Assembly: GCF_036013745.1 (NCBI RefSeq)
Contig: NZ_CP107880.1
Location: 3,472,001-3,536,000, forward strand
Length of the DNA stretch: 64,000 nucleotides
DNA from: Streptomyces sp. NBC_00483
GTDB taxonomy: Bacteria > Actinomycetota > Actinomycetes > Streptomycetales > Streptomycetaceae
Direction of reading: 5' to 3'
This document shows, in pieces, positions 41,551 through 51,534 of the stretch (positions are counted from its first letter, which is position 1; each line of letters starts with the position of its first letter). Both the position numbers and the translations under genes were made by a program. A model generated the notes under the pieces. That model was not told the origin of the DNA, made no database searches, and saw nothing but the letters and a program-made list of their open reading frames with translations.

Positions 41551-43475
41551 TGAGTGGGCCCATGGGGCGGATGGCGGCCGGTGCGCCCGGTTCGCGTTCG
41601 ATGGACTTCAAGGGGTCCGGCAAGCGGCTCCTGAAGCGGCTCGCCGCACACCGCACGGCGGTGATCGGGGTGCTCGTCTCCGTCGTGATCAGCGTCGGCC
41701 TGTCGGTGGTCGGGCCGAAGATCCTCGGCCACGCCACCGATCTGCTGTTCGGCGGGATCATCGGCGGGCAGATGCCGGCCGGGCAGACCAAGGAACAGGT
41801 CCTCGATGGCCTGCGCGCCAAGGGTGACGGCGGCATGGCCGACATGCTCGGCGGCGTCGACTTCACGCCGGGACAGGGCGTCGACTTCGGCGCGATCGGT
41901 GAGGTGCTGCTGCTCGGCCTCGCCGTGTTCGCCGTCGCGGGGCTGACGATGATGATCGGCACCCGGCTCGCCAACCGGACGATCAACCTGGCCGTGGGGC
42001 AGCTCCGTGCCGAGCTTCAGGGCAAGCTGTCGCGGCTGCCGCTGTCGTACTACGACCAGCAGAAGCGCGGCGAGGTACTGAGCCGGGCGACCAACGACAT
42101 GGACAACCTCGGGCAGACGCTCCAGCAGACGATGGGGCAGATGCTCAACTCGCTGCTGACCGTCATCGGTGTGCTCGCGATGATGTTCTGGATCTCCTGG
42201 CTGCTCGCGCTGGTCGCGCTGGTGACGGTGCCGCTGTCGGTGTTCGTCGCGGCGAAGGTCGGCAAGCGGTCGCAGCCGCAGTTCGTGCAGCAGTGGCGGG
42301 CGACCGGCGCGCTCAACGCGCACATCGAGGAGATGTACACCGGCCACAACCTGGTGAAGGTGTTCGGGCGGCAGGACGAGTCGGCGGAGCTGTTCGCCGA
42401 ACAGAACGACGCGCTGTACGAGGCGTCGTTCAAGGCGCAGTTCAACAGCGGCATCATGCAGCCGCTGATGTTCTTCATCTCGAACCTGAACTATGTGCTG
42501 GTCGCTGTCGTGGGCGGATTGAGGGTGGCCAGTGGGTCGCTGTCCATCGGTGATGTGCAGGCGTTCATCCAGTACTCGCGGCAGTTCTCGATGCCGCTGA
42601 CGCAGGTCGCGTCGATGGCGAACCTGGTGCAGTCGGGTGTCGCTACGGCCGAGCGGGTCTTCGAACTGCTCGACGCGGAGGAGCAGTCGGCGGAGCCGGT
42701 GCCCGGCGAGAAGCCGGACAACCTGCGCGGGCACGTCGAGTTCGAGCACGTGGCCTTCCGCTACGAGAAGGACACGCCGCTCATCGAGGACCTGTCGCTG
42801 ACGGCCGACCCCGGTCACACGGTGGCGATCGTCGGGCCGACGGGCGCGGGCAAGACGACCCTCGTCAATCTGCTGCTGCGGTTCTACGAGGTCACGGGCG
42901 GGCGCATCACGCTCGACGGCGTCGACATCGCGAAGATGTCGCGGGAGGAGCTGCGCGCCGGGATCGGCATGGTGCTCCAGGACACCTGGCTGTTCGGCGG
43001 GACCATCGCGGAGAACATCGCGTACGGGGCCCCGAAGGACGTCACCCGCGAGGAGGTCGAGGAGGCGGCGAAGGCCGCGCACGCCGACCGGTTCATCCGG
43101 ACGCTGCCCGACGGGTACGACACCGTGCTCGACGACGAGGGCACCGGCGTCAGCGCGGGTGAGAAGCAGCTGATCACCATCGCGCGGGCGTTCCTGTCCG
43201 ATCCGGTGATCCTCGTGCTCGACGAGGCGACCTCCTCCGTCGACACCCGGACCGAGGTGCTGATCCAGAAGGCGATGGCGCGGTTGGCCTCCGGCCGGAC
43301 GTCGTTCGTGATCGCGCACCGGTTGTCGACGATTCGGGATGCGGACACGATTCTCGTGATGGAGAACGGGGCGATCGTGGAGCAGGGCTCGCACGAGGCG
43401 CTGGTCGCTGCGGATGGGGCGTATCAGCGTTTGTACGAGGCGCAGTTCGCGCAGGCGGTCGCCGAGGTCGACTGA
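41550..43475 (+). CDS. ABC exporter half-transporter B (membrane domain + ATPase, canonical Walker B)
   Basis: This 641-residue protein starts at ATG 41550, overlapping the partner's stop. An extracytoplasmic insertion of about 60 residues (GGQMPAGQTKEQVLDGLRA region) sits between helices 1 and 2. The ATPase has Walker A VGPTGAGKTT, Walker B VILVLDEATSSVD with the catalytic Glu, and switch His in IAHRLST. Its signature is altered to VSAGEKQLIT. Paired with half A it gives one working and one degenerate ATP site, as in TM287/288 and BmrCD. Such pumps export drugs or lipids. Confidence 0.92.
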   Translation: MSGPMGRMAAGAPGSRSMDFKGSGKRLLKRLAAHRTAVIGVLVSVVISVGLSVVGPKILGHATDLLFGGIIGGQMPAGQTKEQVLDGLRAKGDGGMADMLGGVDFTPGQGVDFGAIGEVLLLGLAVFAVAGLTMMIGTRLANRTINLAVGQLRAELQGKLSRLPLSYYDQQKRGEVLSRATNDMDNLGQTLQQTMGQMLNSLLTVIGVLAMMFWISWLLALVALVTVPLSVFVAAKVGKRSQPQFVQQWRATGALNAHIEEMYTGHNLVKVFGRQDESAELFAEQNDALYEASFKAQFNSGIMQPLMFFISNLNYVLVAVVGGLRVASGSLSIGDVQAFIQYSRQFSMPLTQVASMANLVQSGVATAERVFELLDAEEQSAEPVPGEKPDNLRGHVEFEHVAFRYEKDTPLIEDLSLTADPGHTVAIVGPTGAGKTTLVNLLLRFYEVTGGRITLDGVDIAKMSREELRAGIGMVLQDTWLFGGTIAENIAYGAPKDVTREEVEEAAKAAHADRFIRTLPDGYDTVLDDEGTGVSAGEKQLITIARAFLSDPVILVLDEATSSVDTRTEVLIQKAMARLASGRTSFVIAHRLSTIRDADTILVMENGAIVEQGSHEALVAADGAYQRLYEAQFAQAVAEVD

Positions 43476-43519
43476 CGCCCGGGTCCGCCTGATCTCTTGC
43501 CCCGTCGGGGTTGCGGTCG

Positions 43520-43566
43520 CGGGGCTCTGCCCCGGGCCCCGCGCCTCAATCGCCGGCGGGGCTTGA
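43520..43566 (+). repeat. Streptomyces-type intergenic hairpin repeat, copy 2
   Basis: This is a 47-bp relative of the copy at 4700-4746, starting CGGGGCTCTGCCCCGG and containing CGCCGGCGGGGCTTGA. A partial further copy (CGCCGACGGGGCTTGA) follows within 25 bp. It lies in the 124-bp gap between the ABC exporter and the convergent sigma-factor gene, where it may act as terminator. Confidence 0.75.
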
Positions 43567-43599
43567 TTGGCCGAACCGCCGACGGGGCTTGATGTGGAA

Positions 43600-44922
43600 C
43601 TAGTCCAGGTAGCCCCGCAGTTGGTCCGCGAACGCGTGGTCGCGGAGTTTGTTCAGGGTTTTTGATTCGATCTGGCGGATGCGCTCGCGTGTGACGCCGA
43701 AGATGCGGCCGATCTCCTCCAGCGTGCGGGGGCGGCCGTCGGCGAGGCCGTAGCGGAGCTGGACGACCTTGCGTTCGCGCTCGCCGAGCGTGGAGAGCAC
43801 GGCTTCCAGGTGTTCGCGCAGCAGGAGGAACGCCGCCGATTCCACGGGGCTCGTGGCGTCGCCGTCCTCGATGAGGTCGCCGAGCGCCACATCGTCCTCC
43901 TCGCCGACGGGGGCGTGGAGGGACACCGGCTCCTGAGCGAGGCGCAGCACTTCGCTGACCCGCTCGTGCGTCAGGTCGAGGTGGACGGCGACTTCCTGAG
44001 GGGTCGGCTCGTAACCGCGCTCCTGCAGCATGCGGCGCTGCACGCGGACGACCCGGTTGATCAACTCGACGACGTGGACCGGGACCCGGATGGTGCGCGC
44101 CTGGTCGGCGAGGGCGCGACTCATCGCCTGGCGGATCCACCAGGTCGCGTACGTCGAGAACTTGTAGCCGCGGGCGTAGTCGAACTTCTCGACCGCGCGG
44201 ATCAGGCCGAGATTGCCCTCCTGGACCAGGTCGAGCATGGTCAGGCCGCGGCCCACGTACCGCTTGGCGACGGAGACGACCAGGCGCAGGTTCGCCTCGA
44301 TGAGGCGGCGCTTGGCCATCCGGCCCATGACCACCAATTTGTCGAGGTCCAGGGCGAGTTGGGAGTCGAGGTCGGGGGCGTGGGCGAGCTTCTCCTCGGC
44401 GAACAGGCCCGCCTCGACGCGCCGCGCGAGGTCCACTTCCTCGGCCGCGGTGAGCAGCGGGATCCGGCCGATCTCGCGCAGATACTGCCGGAACAGGTCG
44501 GAGGACGGACTGGCGCTTTCGGTGCGGGCGCCGCGCACCGGTTCGGGCGGGTCCACGGACCCCTGGGGGCCGGCCGGTTCTTCCGGCTCGGCCTCGGGAT
44601 GGTGCTCGACGCGGCTCTGCGAGGGCACAGAAGCCAGCACGTCGCCCTGCGGCACGGCACCCTTGGGCGCGGCTTCGGGTTCGGCGAGGGCCTGCGCTGT
44701 GCTGTCGCTCTGGGTGAGGGTCTGGGTCTGCACGGGGGCGACCTCCAAAGTGATCGCATCTGAGGCGTGCGGCAGGGGGGCGGGAACGACGGCCTCGCCG
44801 CTGTCCGTCCCGTACGCGATGAGCGGAACCGCGGGGGTGTCGGACCCGTTGTCCGGGCTCCGGCCGCGCTCCGAGGACTCAGGCACCGCAACCCAGTGTG
44901 GAGTACGACACAGTGCCGCCAC
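43600..44922 (-). CDS. hrdA: Primary-like sigma-70 factor (HrdA type)
   Basis: This 440-residue protein has a long Pro/Glu-rich, probably disordered N-terminus. Region 1.2 ([19 protein letters not shown]) follows, then region 2 ([39 protein letters not shown]), region 3 ([19 protein letters not shown]) and region 4 with the -35-binding HTH ([18 protein letters not shown]). Regions 2 and 4 are fully conserved with the vegetative factor. The start is uncertain: GTG 44922 has no ribosome site, and a GTG 13 codons downstream is possible. Neighbouring dnaG/dgt matches the hrdA locus of S. coelicolor as I remember it; non-essential in that species. Confidence 0.85.
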   Translation of the reverse strand: MAALCRTPHWVAVPESSERGRSPDNGSDTPAVPLIAYGTDSGEAVVPAPLPHASDAITLEVAPVQTQTLTQSDSTAQALAEPEAAPKGAVPQGDVLASVPSQSRVEHHPEAEPEEPAGPQGSVDPPEPVRGARTESASPSSDLFRQYLREIGRIPLLTAAEEVDLARRVEAGLFAEEKLAHAPDLDSQLALDLDKLVVMGRMAKRRLIEANLRLVVSVAKRYVGRGLTMLDLVQEGNLGLIRAVEKFDYARGYKFSTYATWWIRQAMSRALADQARTIRVPVHVVELINRVVRVQRRMLQERGYEPTPQEVAVHLDLTHERVSEVLRLAQEPVSLHAPVGEEDDVALGDLIEDGDATSPVESAAFLLLREHLEAVLSTLGERERKVVQLRYGLADGRPRTLEEIGRIFGVTRERIRQIESKTLNKLRDHAFADQLRGYLD

Positions 44923-45039
44923 GAGGGGCGTGCGTTGACTTTTTGAGTCCGGTGCGTGACCGCGTGGTTACCGTGCTGGACGGTTACCCGCCTTTCCCGG
45001 ATCCGAACAGCCGCAAACGGCGCATCGGAGTGCGGGCAC

Positions 45040-46947
45040 CTACAGGGCTTCCGCGCCCCGCTCGCGCAGCGCCTGGCCGTACTGCTGGAGCACCCACAAC
45101 TCGCTCTGCACCGTGGCCAGTTGGTGCGGGTCGCCGCCCGCGCCGAGGCGGGTGAGCGTGCCCTGGACGTCCCGGATGCGGCGGTCGACGGCCCGCTTGC
45201 GCACGGTCACCAGCTGCTCCCCCGCGTACGCCTCGTCCACGGTCTTGCGGCGGATGGCCTCGACGGCGAGCTCGGTCACCATCGCCCGCACCGCGTCGTC
45301 GGGCGCCGCCTCGCGCACCGCGATCAGGTACTCCTGCGGGTCGTGGACGCCCTGCTCGGCGCCGCCCGCGTCCATGACGGCCTGGCGGACGGCGGCGTAC
45401 GGGTCGGCCGTGAACTCGTCGACCCCGTACGCGTCGAAGGCAGGGGACACCAACTGCGGGTACTGCAAGGCGAGTTTGAGCAGTTCGCGTTCGGTCGTGA
45501 ACACCGGGTTGCGCAGGGTGAGTGCCGGTCCGCCGAAGGGGCGGGTCGTGGCGGCGGCGGGGTCGGCCCCCGGACCGCCGCGCCCGGCGGCGGGCGCTGG
45601 CCCGCGGCCACCGCGCTCGCGGGCCCAACGGGCGAGCTGCCCCACCCGCTTGACCACGAACTGGGTGTCGAGGATGCCGAGCATCCCGGCGAGCTGGACC
45701 GCGACCTCGTGCTGCGAGGCACTGTTCTTGATGCGGGCGACGACGGGCGCCGCCTCGTCGAGCGCGGCGGCGCGGCCCGCCGGGGTCTCCAGGTCGTACC
45801 GGGCGACGATCTGGCGGAGCGCGAACTCGAAGAGCGGCGTGCGGGGTTCGGCCAGTTCGGCGACCGCGTCGTCGCCCTTGGCGAGGCGCAGGTCGCACGG
45901 GTCCATGTTGTCCGGCGCGATCGCGATGTACGTCTCGGCGGCGAACTTCTGGTCGTCCTCGAAGGCGCGCAGGGCGGCCTTCTGGCCCGCCGCGTCGCCG
46001 TCGAAGGTGAAGATCACGCGCGCCGAGCCGTTGTCCATCAGGAGCCGGCGGAGGATCTTGATGTGGTCGCCGCCGAACGCCGTGCCACAGGTGGCGATGG
46101 CGGTGGTGACGCCGGCCAGGTGGCAGGCCATCACGTCCGTGTACCCCTCGACGACGACGGCGCGGGAGGACTTGGCGATGTCCTTCTTCGCGAGGTCGAT
46201 GCCGTACAGGACCTGGGACTTGCGGTAGATCGGCGTCTCGGGCGTGTTCAGGTACTTCGGCCCGTTGTCGTCCTCGCGCAGGCGGCGGGCGCCGAAGCCG
46301 ACGACCTCGCCGCCGATGTCGCGGATCGGCCACATCAGACGGCCGCGGAACCGGTCGATGGGGCCGCGGCGGCCCTCCTGGGAGAGCCCGGAGAGCAGGA
46401 TCTCCTTGTCGCTGAAGCCCTTGCCGCGCAGGAAGCGGGTGAGGTGGTCCCAGCCCGCCGGGCTGTAGCCGACGCCGAAGTGCTGGGCCGCAGCCTGGTC
46501 GAAGCCGCGCTCCGCGAGGAACTTGCGGCCGATCTCGGCCTCGGGCGACTCCAGCTGGTCGACGTAGAACTGCGCGGCGACCTTGTGCGCCTCGACGAGG
46601 CGGATGCGCTCGCCGCGCTGGTGGGTGGGGTTGTACCCGCCCTCCTCGTAGCGCAGCGTGATGCCCGCCTGACCGGCGAGGCGCTCCACCACCTCGGAGA
46701 AGGAGAGGTGGTCGACCTTCATCACGAATGTGATGGTGTCGCCGCCCTCCTGGCAGCCGAAGCAGTGGAACAGGCCCTTACTGGGGCTGACCTGGAAGGA
46801 CGGGGACTTCTCGTCGTGGAACGGGCACAGACCCTTGAGGTTTCCGCCGCCCGCGTTGCGCAGTTGCAGGTACTCGGACACCACGGCGTCGATCGGGACC
46901 GCGTCCCGAACCGCCTTCACGTCCTCGTCATTGATCCTGCCTGCCAC
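45040..46947 (-). CDS. dnaG: DNA primase
   Basis: This 635-residue protein starts at GTG 46947. The N-terminal CHC2 zinc-binding domain is seen as LCPFHDEKSPSF with FHCFGCQEGG (residues 41-66). The catalytic TOPRIM domain has VVVEGYTDVMACH and FTFDGDAAGQKAA (about residues 265-325). The C-terminal DnaB-interacting helical region follows a Gly/Ala/Pro-rich linker (GRGPAPAAGRGGPGADP). It makes RNA primers at the replication fork. It is the only primase gene in the window and is followed by the sigma-factor gene in the same orientation. Confidence 0.97.
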   Translation of the reverse strand: MAGRINDEDVKAVRDAVPIDAVVSEYLQLRNAGGGNLKGLCPFHDEKSPSFQVSPSKGLFHCFGCQEGGDTITFVMKVDHLSFSEVVERLAGQAGITLRYEEGGYNPTHQRGERIRLVEAHKVAAQFYVDQLESPEAEIGRKFLAERGFDQAAAQHFGVGYSPAGWDHLTRFLRGKGFSDKEILLSGLSQEGRRGPIDRFRGRLMWPIRDIGGEVVGFGARRLREDDNGPKYLNTPETPIYRKSQVLYGIDLAKKDIAKSSRAVVVEGYTDVMACHLAGVTTAIATCGTAFGGDHIKILRRLLMDNGSARVIFTFDGDAAGQKAALRAFEDDQKFAAETYIAIAPDNMDPCDLRLAKGDDAVAELAEPRTPLFEFALRQIVARYDLETPAGRAAALDEAAPVVARIKNSASQHEVAVQLAGMLGILDTQFVVKRVGQLARWARERGGRGPAPAAGRGGPGADPAAATTRPFGGPALTLRNPVFTTERELLKLALQYPQLVSPAFDAYGVDEFTADPYAAVRQAVMDAGGAEQGVHDPQEYLIAVREAAPDDAVRAMVTELAVEAIRRKTVDEAYAGEQLVTVRKRAVDRRIRDVQGTLTRLGAGGDPHQLATVQSELWVLQQYGQALRERGAEAL

Positions 46948-47002
46948 GCGGCAATTCTACGGGCCGCCACTGACACTTCTGTCACCGCTCCAGAAGATCA
47001 AC

Positions 47003-48268
47003 TCACTGGTCCAGAAGATCACCGAGCGGAACCGACGGGTCCGAAAGGCGCTCGACCCCGGGCCTGGCCCCGGACCTGATCAGCCGCTGGATCTGCTCCG
47101 TGACGTCCCACACATTCACGTTCATCCCCGCGAGGACCTGTCCGTCCTTCAGCCAGAACGCGATGAACTCGCGCTTGCCCGCGTCCCCGCGCAGCACCAC
47201 CTGGTCGTACGAGCCCGGGGGCGCCCAGCCCGAGTACTCCAGGCCCAGGTCGTACTGGTCGGAGAAGAAGTAGGGCACGCGGTCGTAGCTGACGTCCTTG
47301 CCGAGCATGGCGCGGGCCGCGGCCGGCCCGCCGTTCAGCGCGTTCGCCCAGTGCTCGACGCGCAGTCGGTCGTCGAAGAGCGGGTGCCGGACCGCCGCCA
47401 CGTCGCCCGCCGCGTAGATGTCGGGGTCGGAGGTGCGCAGCGTCGCGTCCACGGCGATGCCGCCGCCGTGCGCCCGGTCGGCGAGCTCGAGGCCCGCGGC
47501 CTCGGCGAGCCCGGTGCGCGGGGCGGCGCCGATCGCGGCCAGCACATCGTGCGCCGGGTGCTCCTCGCCGTCGTCGGTGAGGGCGGCGAGGACCATGCCG
47601 TCCTGGCCGGTGATCTCGGTGAGCCTGGCGCCGAAGTGGAAGCGGACGCCGTGGTCGCCGTGCAGCTCGGCGAAGATCTGGCCGACCTCGGGGCCGAGCA
47701 CGGAGTGCAGCGGCGTGGCCTCCGGCTCGACGATGGTGACCTCCGCACCGTACTCACGGGCGGCCGCGGCGACCTCCAGGCCGATCCAGCCGGCGCCGGC
47801 GATCACCAGGTGTCCGTTGTCCCTGCCGAGCGAGGCCAGCACGCCCTTGAGACGCTCGGCGTGGGCGAGGCGGCGCAGGTGGTGGACGCCCGCGAGGTGG
47901 GTGCCGGGGATGTCGAGGCGGCGCGGCTCCGCGCCGGTGGCGAGCAGCAGCTTGTCGTAGCGGACGACGGTGCCCTCGCCGAGCCGCACGGTCTTCTCCG
48001 CGCGGTCGATCGTGGTGACCGTCTGGCCGAGGTGCAGCTCGATGTCGTTGCTCGCGTACCAGGCCGGTTCGTGGACGAAGACGCTGTCGCGCTCCTCCTT
48101 GCCCTGGAGGTAGCCCTTCGACAAGGGCGGTCGTTCGTACGGGTGGTCCCGTTCGTCACCGATGAGGATCACCCGCCCGGTGAACCCCTCCGAGCGAAGT
48201 GTCTCGGCGGTCTTGGCTCCGGCGAGCCCTCCCCCGACGATGACGAACGTCTGGTCCGCGTCGACCAC
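47003..48268 (-). CDS. FAD-dependent NAD(P)H:ferredoxin-type reductase
   Basis: This 421-residue protein starts at GTG 48268, chosen because a perfect AGGAGG lies six bases upstream. FAD-binding TFVIVGGGLAGAKTAETL opens the protein, the NAD(P)H site is HLVIAGAGWIGLEVAAAA, and the second FAD motif is DIYAAGDVAAVRHP. The layout is that of putidaredoxin/rhodocoxin reductases that serve P450 or dioxygenase ferredoxins. No P450 or ferredoxin is adjacent, so it may act with partners encoded elsewhere. Confidence 0.9.
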   Translation of the reverse strand: MVDADQTFVIVGGGLAGAKTAETLRSEGFTGRVILIGDERDHPYERPPLSKGYLQGKEERDSVFVHEPAWYASNDIELHLGQTVTTIDRAEKTVRLGEGTVVRYDKLLLATGAEPRRLDIPGTHLAGVHHLRRLAHAERLKGVLASLGRDNGHLVIAGAGWIGLEVAAAAREYGAEVTIVEPEATPLHSVLGPEVGQIFAELHGDHGVRFHFGARLTEITGQDGMVLAALTDDGEEHPAHDVLAAIGAAPRTGLAEAAGLELADRAHGGGIAVDATLRTSDPDIYAAGDVAAVRHPLFDDRLRVEHWANALNGGPAAARAMLGKDVSYDRVPYFFSDQYDLGLEYSGWAPPGSYDQVVLRGDAGKREFIAFWLKDGQVLAGMNVNVWDVTEQIQRLIRSGARPGVERLSDPSVPLGDLLDQ

Positions 48269-48346
48269 TTGATGCCTCCTCATTGCCATGCCGTCATATG
48301 CGAGCGTCCCGCACGCAGCGTAATGCGGGAAGGGGGCGTGGCCCGA

Positions 48347-49678
48347 TCAGGGCATCTTTTCGTCACGCCCAGTGGTCGCGTCTTCCTCTCGATGATGCCC
48401 GGCGACGGTAAGCCGCGCGTGAAGGGAACGGGCCGAGGCGTCGGTCAGGGAGGCGATCTGGTCGATGATCACCCGCTTCTTCGCGCGGTCGTCGGGCGCC
48501 GCGTCGAAGAGGGCGCGGAACTGCGGGTCGAGGCCGTCGGGCGCGCGGGCGACCAGCGCCTGCGCCAACTCGGCGACCACGATGCGCTGGTCGGCCCGGA
48601 GCCGCTCCTGCTGGGGGCGCTGCATCACATACCGGTCGGCGACCGCCTTGAGCACCGCGCACTCGTAGCGGGCGGCGCGCGGGACCACCAGCTCGGCCAC
48701 GTACCGTGTCAAACGGCCCGTGCCGTATCTCGCGCGTGTCGCGCCCTCGGCGGCGAGGCAGAAACGCCCGATCAGCTGGCTGGTCGCGTCCTTGAGCCCG
48801 GCCTGGGCGACCGCAGTGCCGTCGTAGCCGTGCGGCCACCACTCCTGGTCGAGGAGGCGGTCGAGGGCCGCGGAGAGCTCGGCGGGATCCGTGCCCTCGG
48901 GAACGTAGCGTCCGATGGCGACGGCGAAGATGTCGGCGCGCTCGGGCTCGGCGTGCAGCACGTTCGGATCCAAGTGTCCCGCGTGCAGGCCGTCTTCGAG
49001 GTCGTGCACGGAGTACGCCACGTCGTCCGACCAGTCCATGACCTGCGCCTCGAAGCAGGTGCGGCGGCCGGGAGACGTCTTCCTGATCCAGTCGAAGACC
49101 GGCCGGTCGTCCTCGTAGACCCCGAATTTCAGCGACTCGGGGTCACTGGGGTGCTCGCCGCGCGGCCACGGGTACTTCGTCGCGGCGTCCAGCGCGGCCC
49201 GCGTCAGGTTGAGTCCTACGCTGGTCAGCCGGCCGGAACTGTCGCTGCGCGCGAAGCGCTTGGGCTCGATGCGGGTCAGCAGACGCAGCGACTGCGCGTT
49301 CCCCTCGAAGCCGCCGCAGTCCTCCGCCACCTCGTTGAGCGCCTGCTCGCCGTTGTGCCCGAAGGGCGGGTGGCCCAGGTCGTGCGAGAGGCAGGCCGTC
49401 TCGACGAGGTCGGGATCGCAGCCGAGCGCGGCGCCCAACTCCCGCCCCACCTGGGCGCATTCGAGGGAGTGCGTGAGCCGCGTGCGCGGGCTCGCGTCCC
49501 AGTGGTGGCCGAGGGTGCCCGGCGTGACGACCTGGGTCTTGCCCGCGAGGCGGCGCAGCGCCGACGAGTGCAGCACCCTGGCCCGGTCGCGCTGGAACGC
49601 CGTGCGCCCCGGGCGCTTGTCGGGCTCGGGGGCCCAGCGCTCGACCGCCACCTCGTCGTATGTGTCGCTGCCTTCCAT
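48347..49678 (-). CDS. dgt: Deoxyguanosinetriphosphate triphosphohydrolase-like protein
   Basis: This 443-residue HD-domain enzyme starts at ATG 49678. Metal ligands are visible: H in [15 protein letters not shown] in [16 protein letters not shown] and the distal D in [38 protein letters not shown] at the N-terminus is typical of the family. It hydrolyses dNTPs to nucleoside and triphosphate. It lies beside dnaG, as in many actinobacteria, fitting a role in replication precursor balance. Confidence 0.93.
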   Translation of the reverse strand: MEGSDTYDEVAVERWAPEPDKRPGRTAFQRDRARVLHSSALRRLAGKTQVVTPGTLGHHWDASPRTRLTHSLECAQVGRELGAALGCDPDLVETACLSHDLGHPPFGHNGEQALNEVAEDCGGFEGNAQSLRLLTRIEPKRFARSDSSGRLTSVGLNLTRAALDAATKYPWPRGEHPSDPESLKFGVYEDDRPVFDWIRKTSPGRRTCFEAQVMDWSDDVAYSVHDLEDGLHAGHLDPNVLHAEPERADIFAVAIGRYVPEGTDPAELSAALDRLLDQEWWPHGYDGTAVAQAGLKDATSQLIGRFCLAAEGATRARYGTGRLTRYVAELVVPRAARYECAVLKAVADRYVMQRPQQERLRADQRIVVAELAQALVARAPDGLDPQFRALFDAAPDDRAKKRVIIDQIASLTDASARSLHARLTVAGHHREEDATTGRDEKMP

Positions 49679-49724
49679 GTCCTGACAGTAAGGGCAGCCA
49701 CCGACAACCGGGGTCTGCGGCGGC

Positions 49725-50609
49725 TCAGACGGACGCGGTCTGCGCCACCGTGGCGTACGCCGTCGTGGCCGGTGCCCGGTCGTAGCGGTGCAGGACGAGG
49801 CGGGCCAGGGCCGGGTGGGTGCCGAGCGGGGCCGCGGCGATGCCGGGCGCGGCCGCGGCGGTCTCCGTGGCGAAGCGGCCGGGGGCGGTGAAGTACGAGG
49901 CGACGGCGATCCGGTCGCGGCCGCGGGCGGCGAGGGAGCGGGCGGCCGTGGCGACGTCGGGGGCGGAGGCGGAGGCGTAACCGGGGACGACGGGGACGCC
50001 GAGGCGGTCGGCGAGGAGACTGGCGGAGGCACGAACGTCCTGGGCAGCGCGGGGGTCGCGGGACCCGGCGGCGGCGAGGACGACTCCGGCGCGGCGGCGG
50101 TCGCGGTCGGTGGTCCGCTCGGGCCAGCCGGCCTCGACGAGCCGGTCGTGGAGGGCGTCGACGAGCAGCGGGTGCGGGCCGAGCGGGTCCGCGACGCGGG
50201 TGCGCAGGTGCCCGGCGGCGTCGGCGGCCCGCGGCAGATCGTGCTTGACGTGGTGGCCGCGGGAGAGGAGCAGCGGCACGAGGACGGCCCGGCCCGCGGG
50301 CAGGTCGGCGAGGGTGTCGCTCAGCAGCGGCTCGTTGAGCTCGATGTGGCCGAGGCGGACCGTGAGGCCGGGGCGTCGCTCGCGTATCCGCTCGACGAGC
50401 TCGGAGACGGTGGCCAGGGCCCGTGGGTCGCGGCTGCCGTGCGCCACGAGCACGAGGGCGGGCGGCTGCCGGTGCCCGCGCAGCGGGGACACGTGGCTGA
50501 GTCTGCTGCCGAGCTGGTCGCTGATCATGGTGAGGAGTCCCGCCGTGCCGACTGTGTGATCGAGGTAGGTCGTGCCGTGGTCCATGGGGCCGTACGACTC
50601 GTCCGTCAT
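49725..50609 (-). CDS. Sirohydrochlorin chelatase (CbiX/SirB-like)
   Basis: This 294-residue protein has two tandem chelatase halves. The first has the catalytic His in [15 protein letters not shown] (about residue 56) and [11 protein letters not shown]; the second has [15 protein letters not shown], where His is lost. That is usual for fused CbiX-type proteins with one active site. It inserts Fe2+ into sirohydrochlorin to give siroheme. The nitrite reductase encoded at 61.5 kb needs siroheme and the nitrate reductase gene is close by, so it probably serves nitrogen assimilation. Co2+ insertion for cobalamin is the alternative. The N-terminal 45 residues are not conserved. Confidence 0.85.
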   Translation of the reverse strand: MTDESYGPMDHGTTYLDHTVGTAGLLTMISDQLGSRLSHVSPLRGHRQPPALVLVAHGSRDPRALATVSELVERIRERRPGLTVRLGHIELNEPLLSDTLADLPAGRAVLVPLLLSRGHHVKHDLPRAADAAGHLRTRVADPLGPHPLLVDALHDRLVEAGWPERTTDRDRRRAGVVLAAAGSRDPRAAQDVRASASLLADRLGVPVVPGYASASAPDVATAARSLAARGRDRIAVASYFTAPGRFATETAAAAPGIAAAPLGTHPALARLVLHRYDRAPATTAYATVAQTASV

Positions 50610-50767
50610 GAACAGATCGTGCCGGTCCCCGGTTGCCGGGCTGTTGCCGGGCGGTGACGGGTGGTTGCCGGTCGTTCACGGGGCGGACCGCGCGGCGGTG
50701 AGCAACCACGCGGCCGCGCCGCGCGTCTCCTGTCAGCACCGAACCACGCCTGCCCCGGGGGTCCCGA

Positions 50768-51454
50768 ATGCGTCTGCCACGTCCACGCCTGCCGCGTACG
50801 AGGAGGGCGCAGCACAGGACGGTGCAGGTGGTGATGGCGGTCTGTGTGCTGGCGCTGCTGCCGGCGACCTGGCTGTTCGTGTCGACCGGGGACCGGCTGC
50901 GGACGGTGGCGGACGCGCCGCGCGGCGAGGTGGCCGTGGTGTTCGGTGCGGGCCTGTGGAACGGGGAGCCCTCGCCGTACCTGGCGCACCGGCTCGACGC
51001 GGCGGCCGAGCTGTACCGCACCGGAAAGGTCCGCGTGCTCCTGGTCACGGGCGACAACAGCCGCGAGGAGTACGACGAACCCGACGCCATGCGCGCGTAC
51101 CTGACCCGCCACGGGGTGCCGTCCCGGGCCGTCGTCAGCGACTACGCGGGCTTCGACACCTGGGACTCCTGCGTCCGCGCGAAGAAGATCTTCGGCGTCG
51201 ACCGCGCCGTCCTCGTCACCCAGGACTTCCACGCGCGGCGCGCGGTGGCGCTGTGCGAGGCCGCGGGCGTCTCCTCGTACGGGATCGGGGTCGCCGAACC
51301 GCACGACGTGACCTGGTACGCGGGCGGGGCGCGGGAGACGCTCGCGGCGGCGAAGGCGGCGCTCGACGTGGTGGTGCGTCCTGATCCGCACTTCCTGGGA
51401 CGCGAGGAGCAGGGCGTGCGCGAGGCCCTGGGCGCGACCTCACGCCGTCCGTAG
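50768..51454 (+). CDS. SanA/YdcF-family (DUF218) membrane protein
   Basis: This 228-residue protein starts at ATG 50768 with GGGGG upstream. One N-terminal transmembrane helix (VVMAVCVLALLPATWLFV) anchors an extracytoplasmic DUF218 domain: EVAVVFGAGLWNGEPSPYLAHRL, VLLVTGDNSREEYDE and VLVTQDFHARRAVALCEAAG are hallmarks. E. coli SanA contributes to envelope barrier function (vancomycin exclusion) through an undefined activity. Here it is a single gene between the chelatase and nitrate reductase genes. Confidence 0.88.
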   Translation: MRLPRPRLPRTRRAQHRTVQVVMAVCVLALLPATWLFVSTGDRLRTVADAPRGEVAVVFGAGLWNGEPSPYLAHRLDAAAELYRTGKVRVLLVTGDNSREEYDEPDAMRAYLTRHGVPSRAVVSDYAGFDTWDSCVRAKKIFGVDRAVLVTQDFHARRAVALCEAAGVSSYGIGVAEPHDVTWYAGGARETLAAAKAALDVVVRPDPHFLGREEQGVREALGATSRRP

Positions 51455-51472
51455 GACGGCCGGGAGATGCTC

Positions 51473-51488
51473 GTTCCGGCTACGTAAC
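51473..51488 (-). promoter_or_regulatory. Possible GlnR half-box before the nitrate reductase gene
   Basis: Read on the minus strand, GTTAC-N6-GGAAC matches the GlnR a-site GTNAC-N6-GAAAC with one mismatch. The next two 11-bp blocks match poorly. It lies 47-62 bp before the start codon, a suitable place for activation. GlnR control of the assimilatory nitrate reductase gene is known in S. coelicolor. Confidence 0.4.
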
Positions 51489-51534
51489 CTCCAGGCGCGC
51501 CGACCGGCAACACACCCGGCGCACCCTCAGGGGC

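Noticed and set aside
45040..46947. The large plus-strand frame of about 700 codons opposite dnaG
   Set aside because: It is antisense to primase with all catalytic motifs intact, and its product is low complexity.
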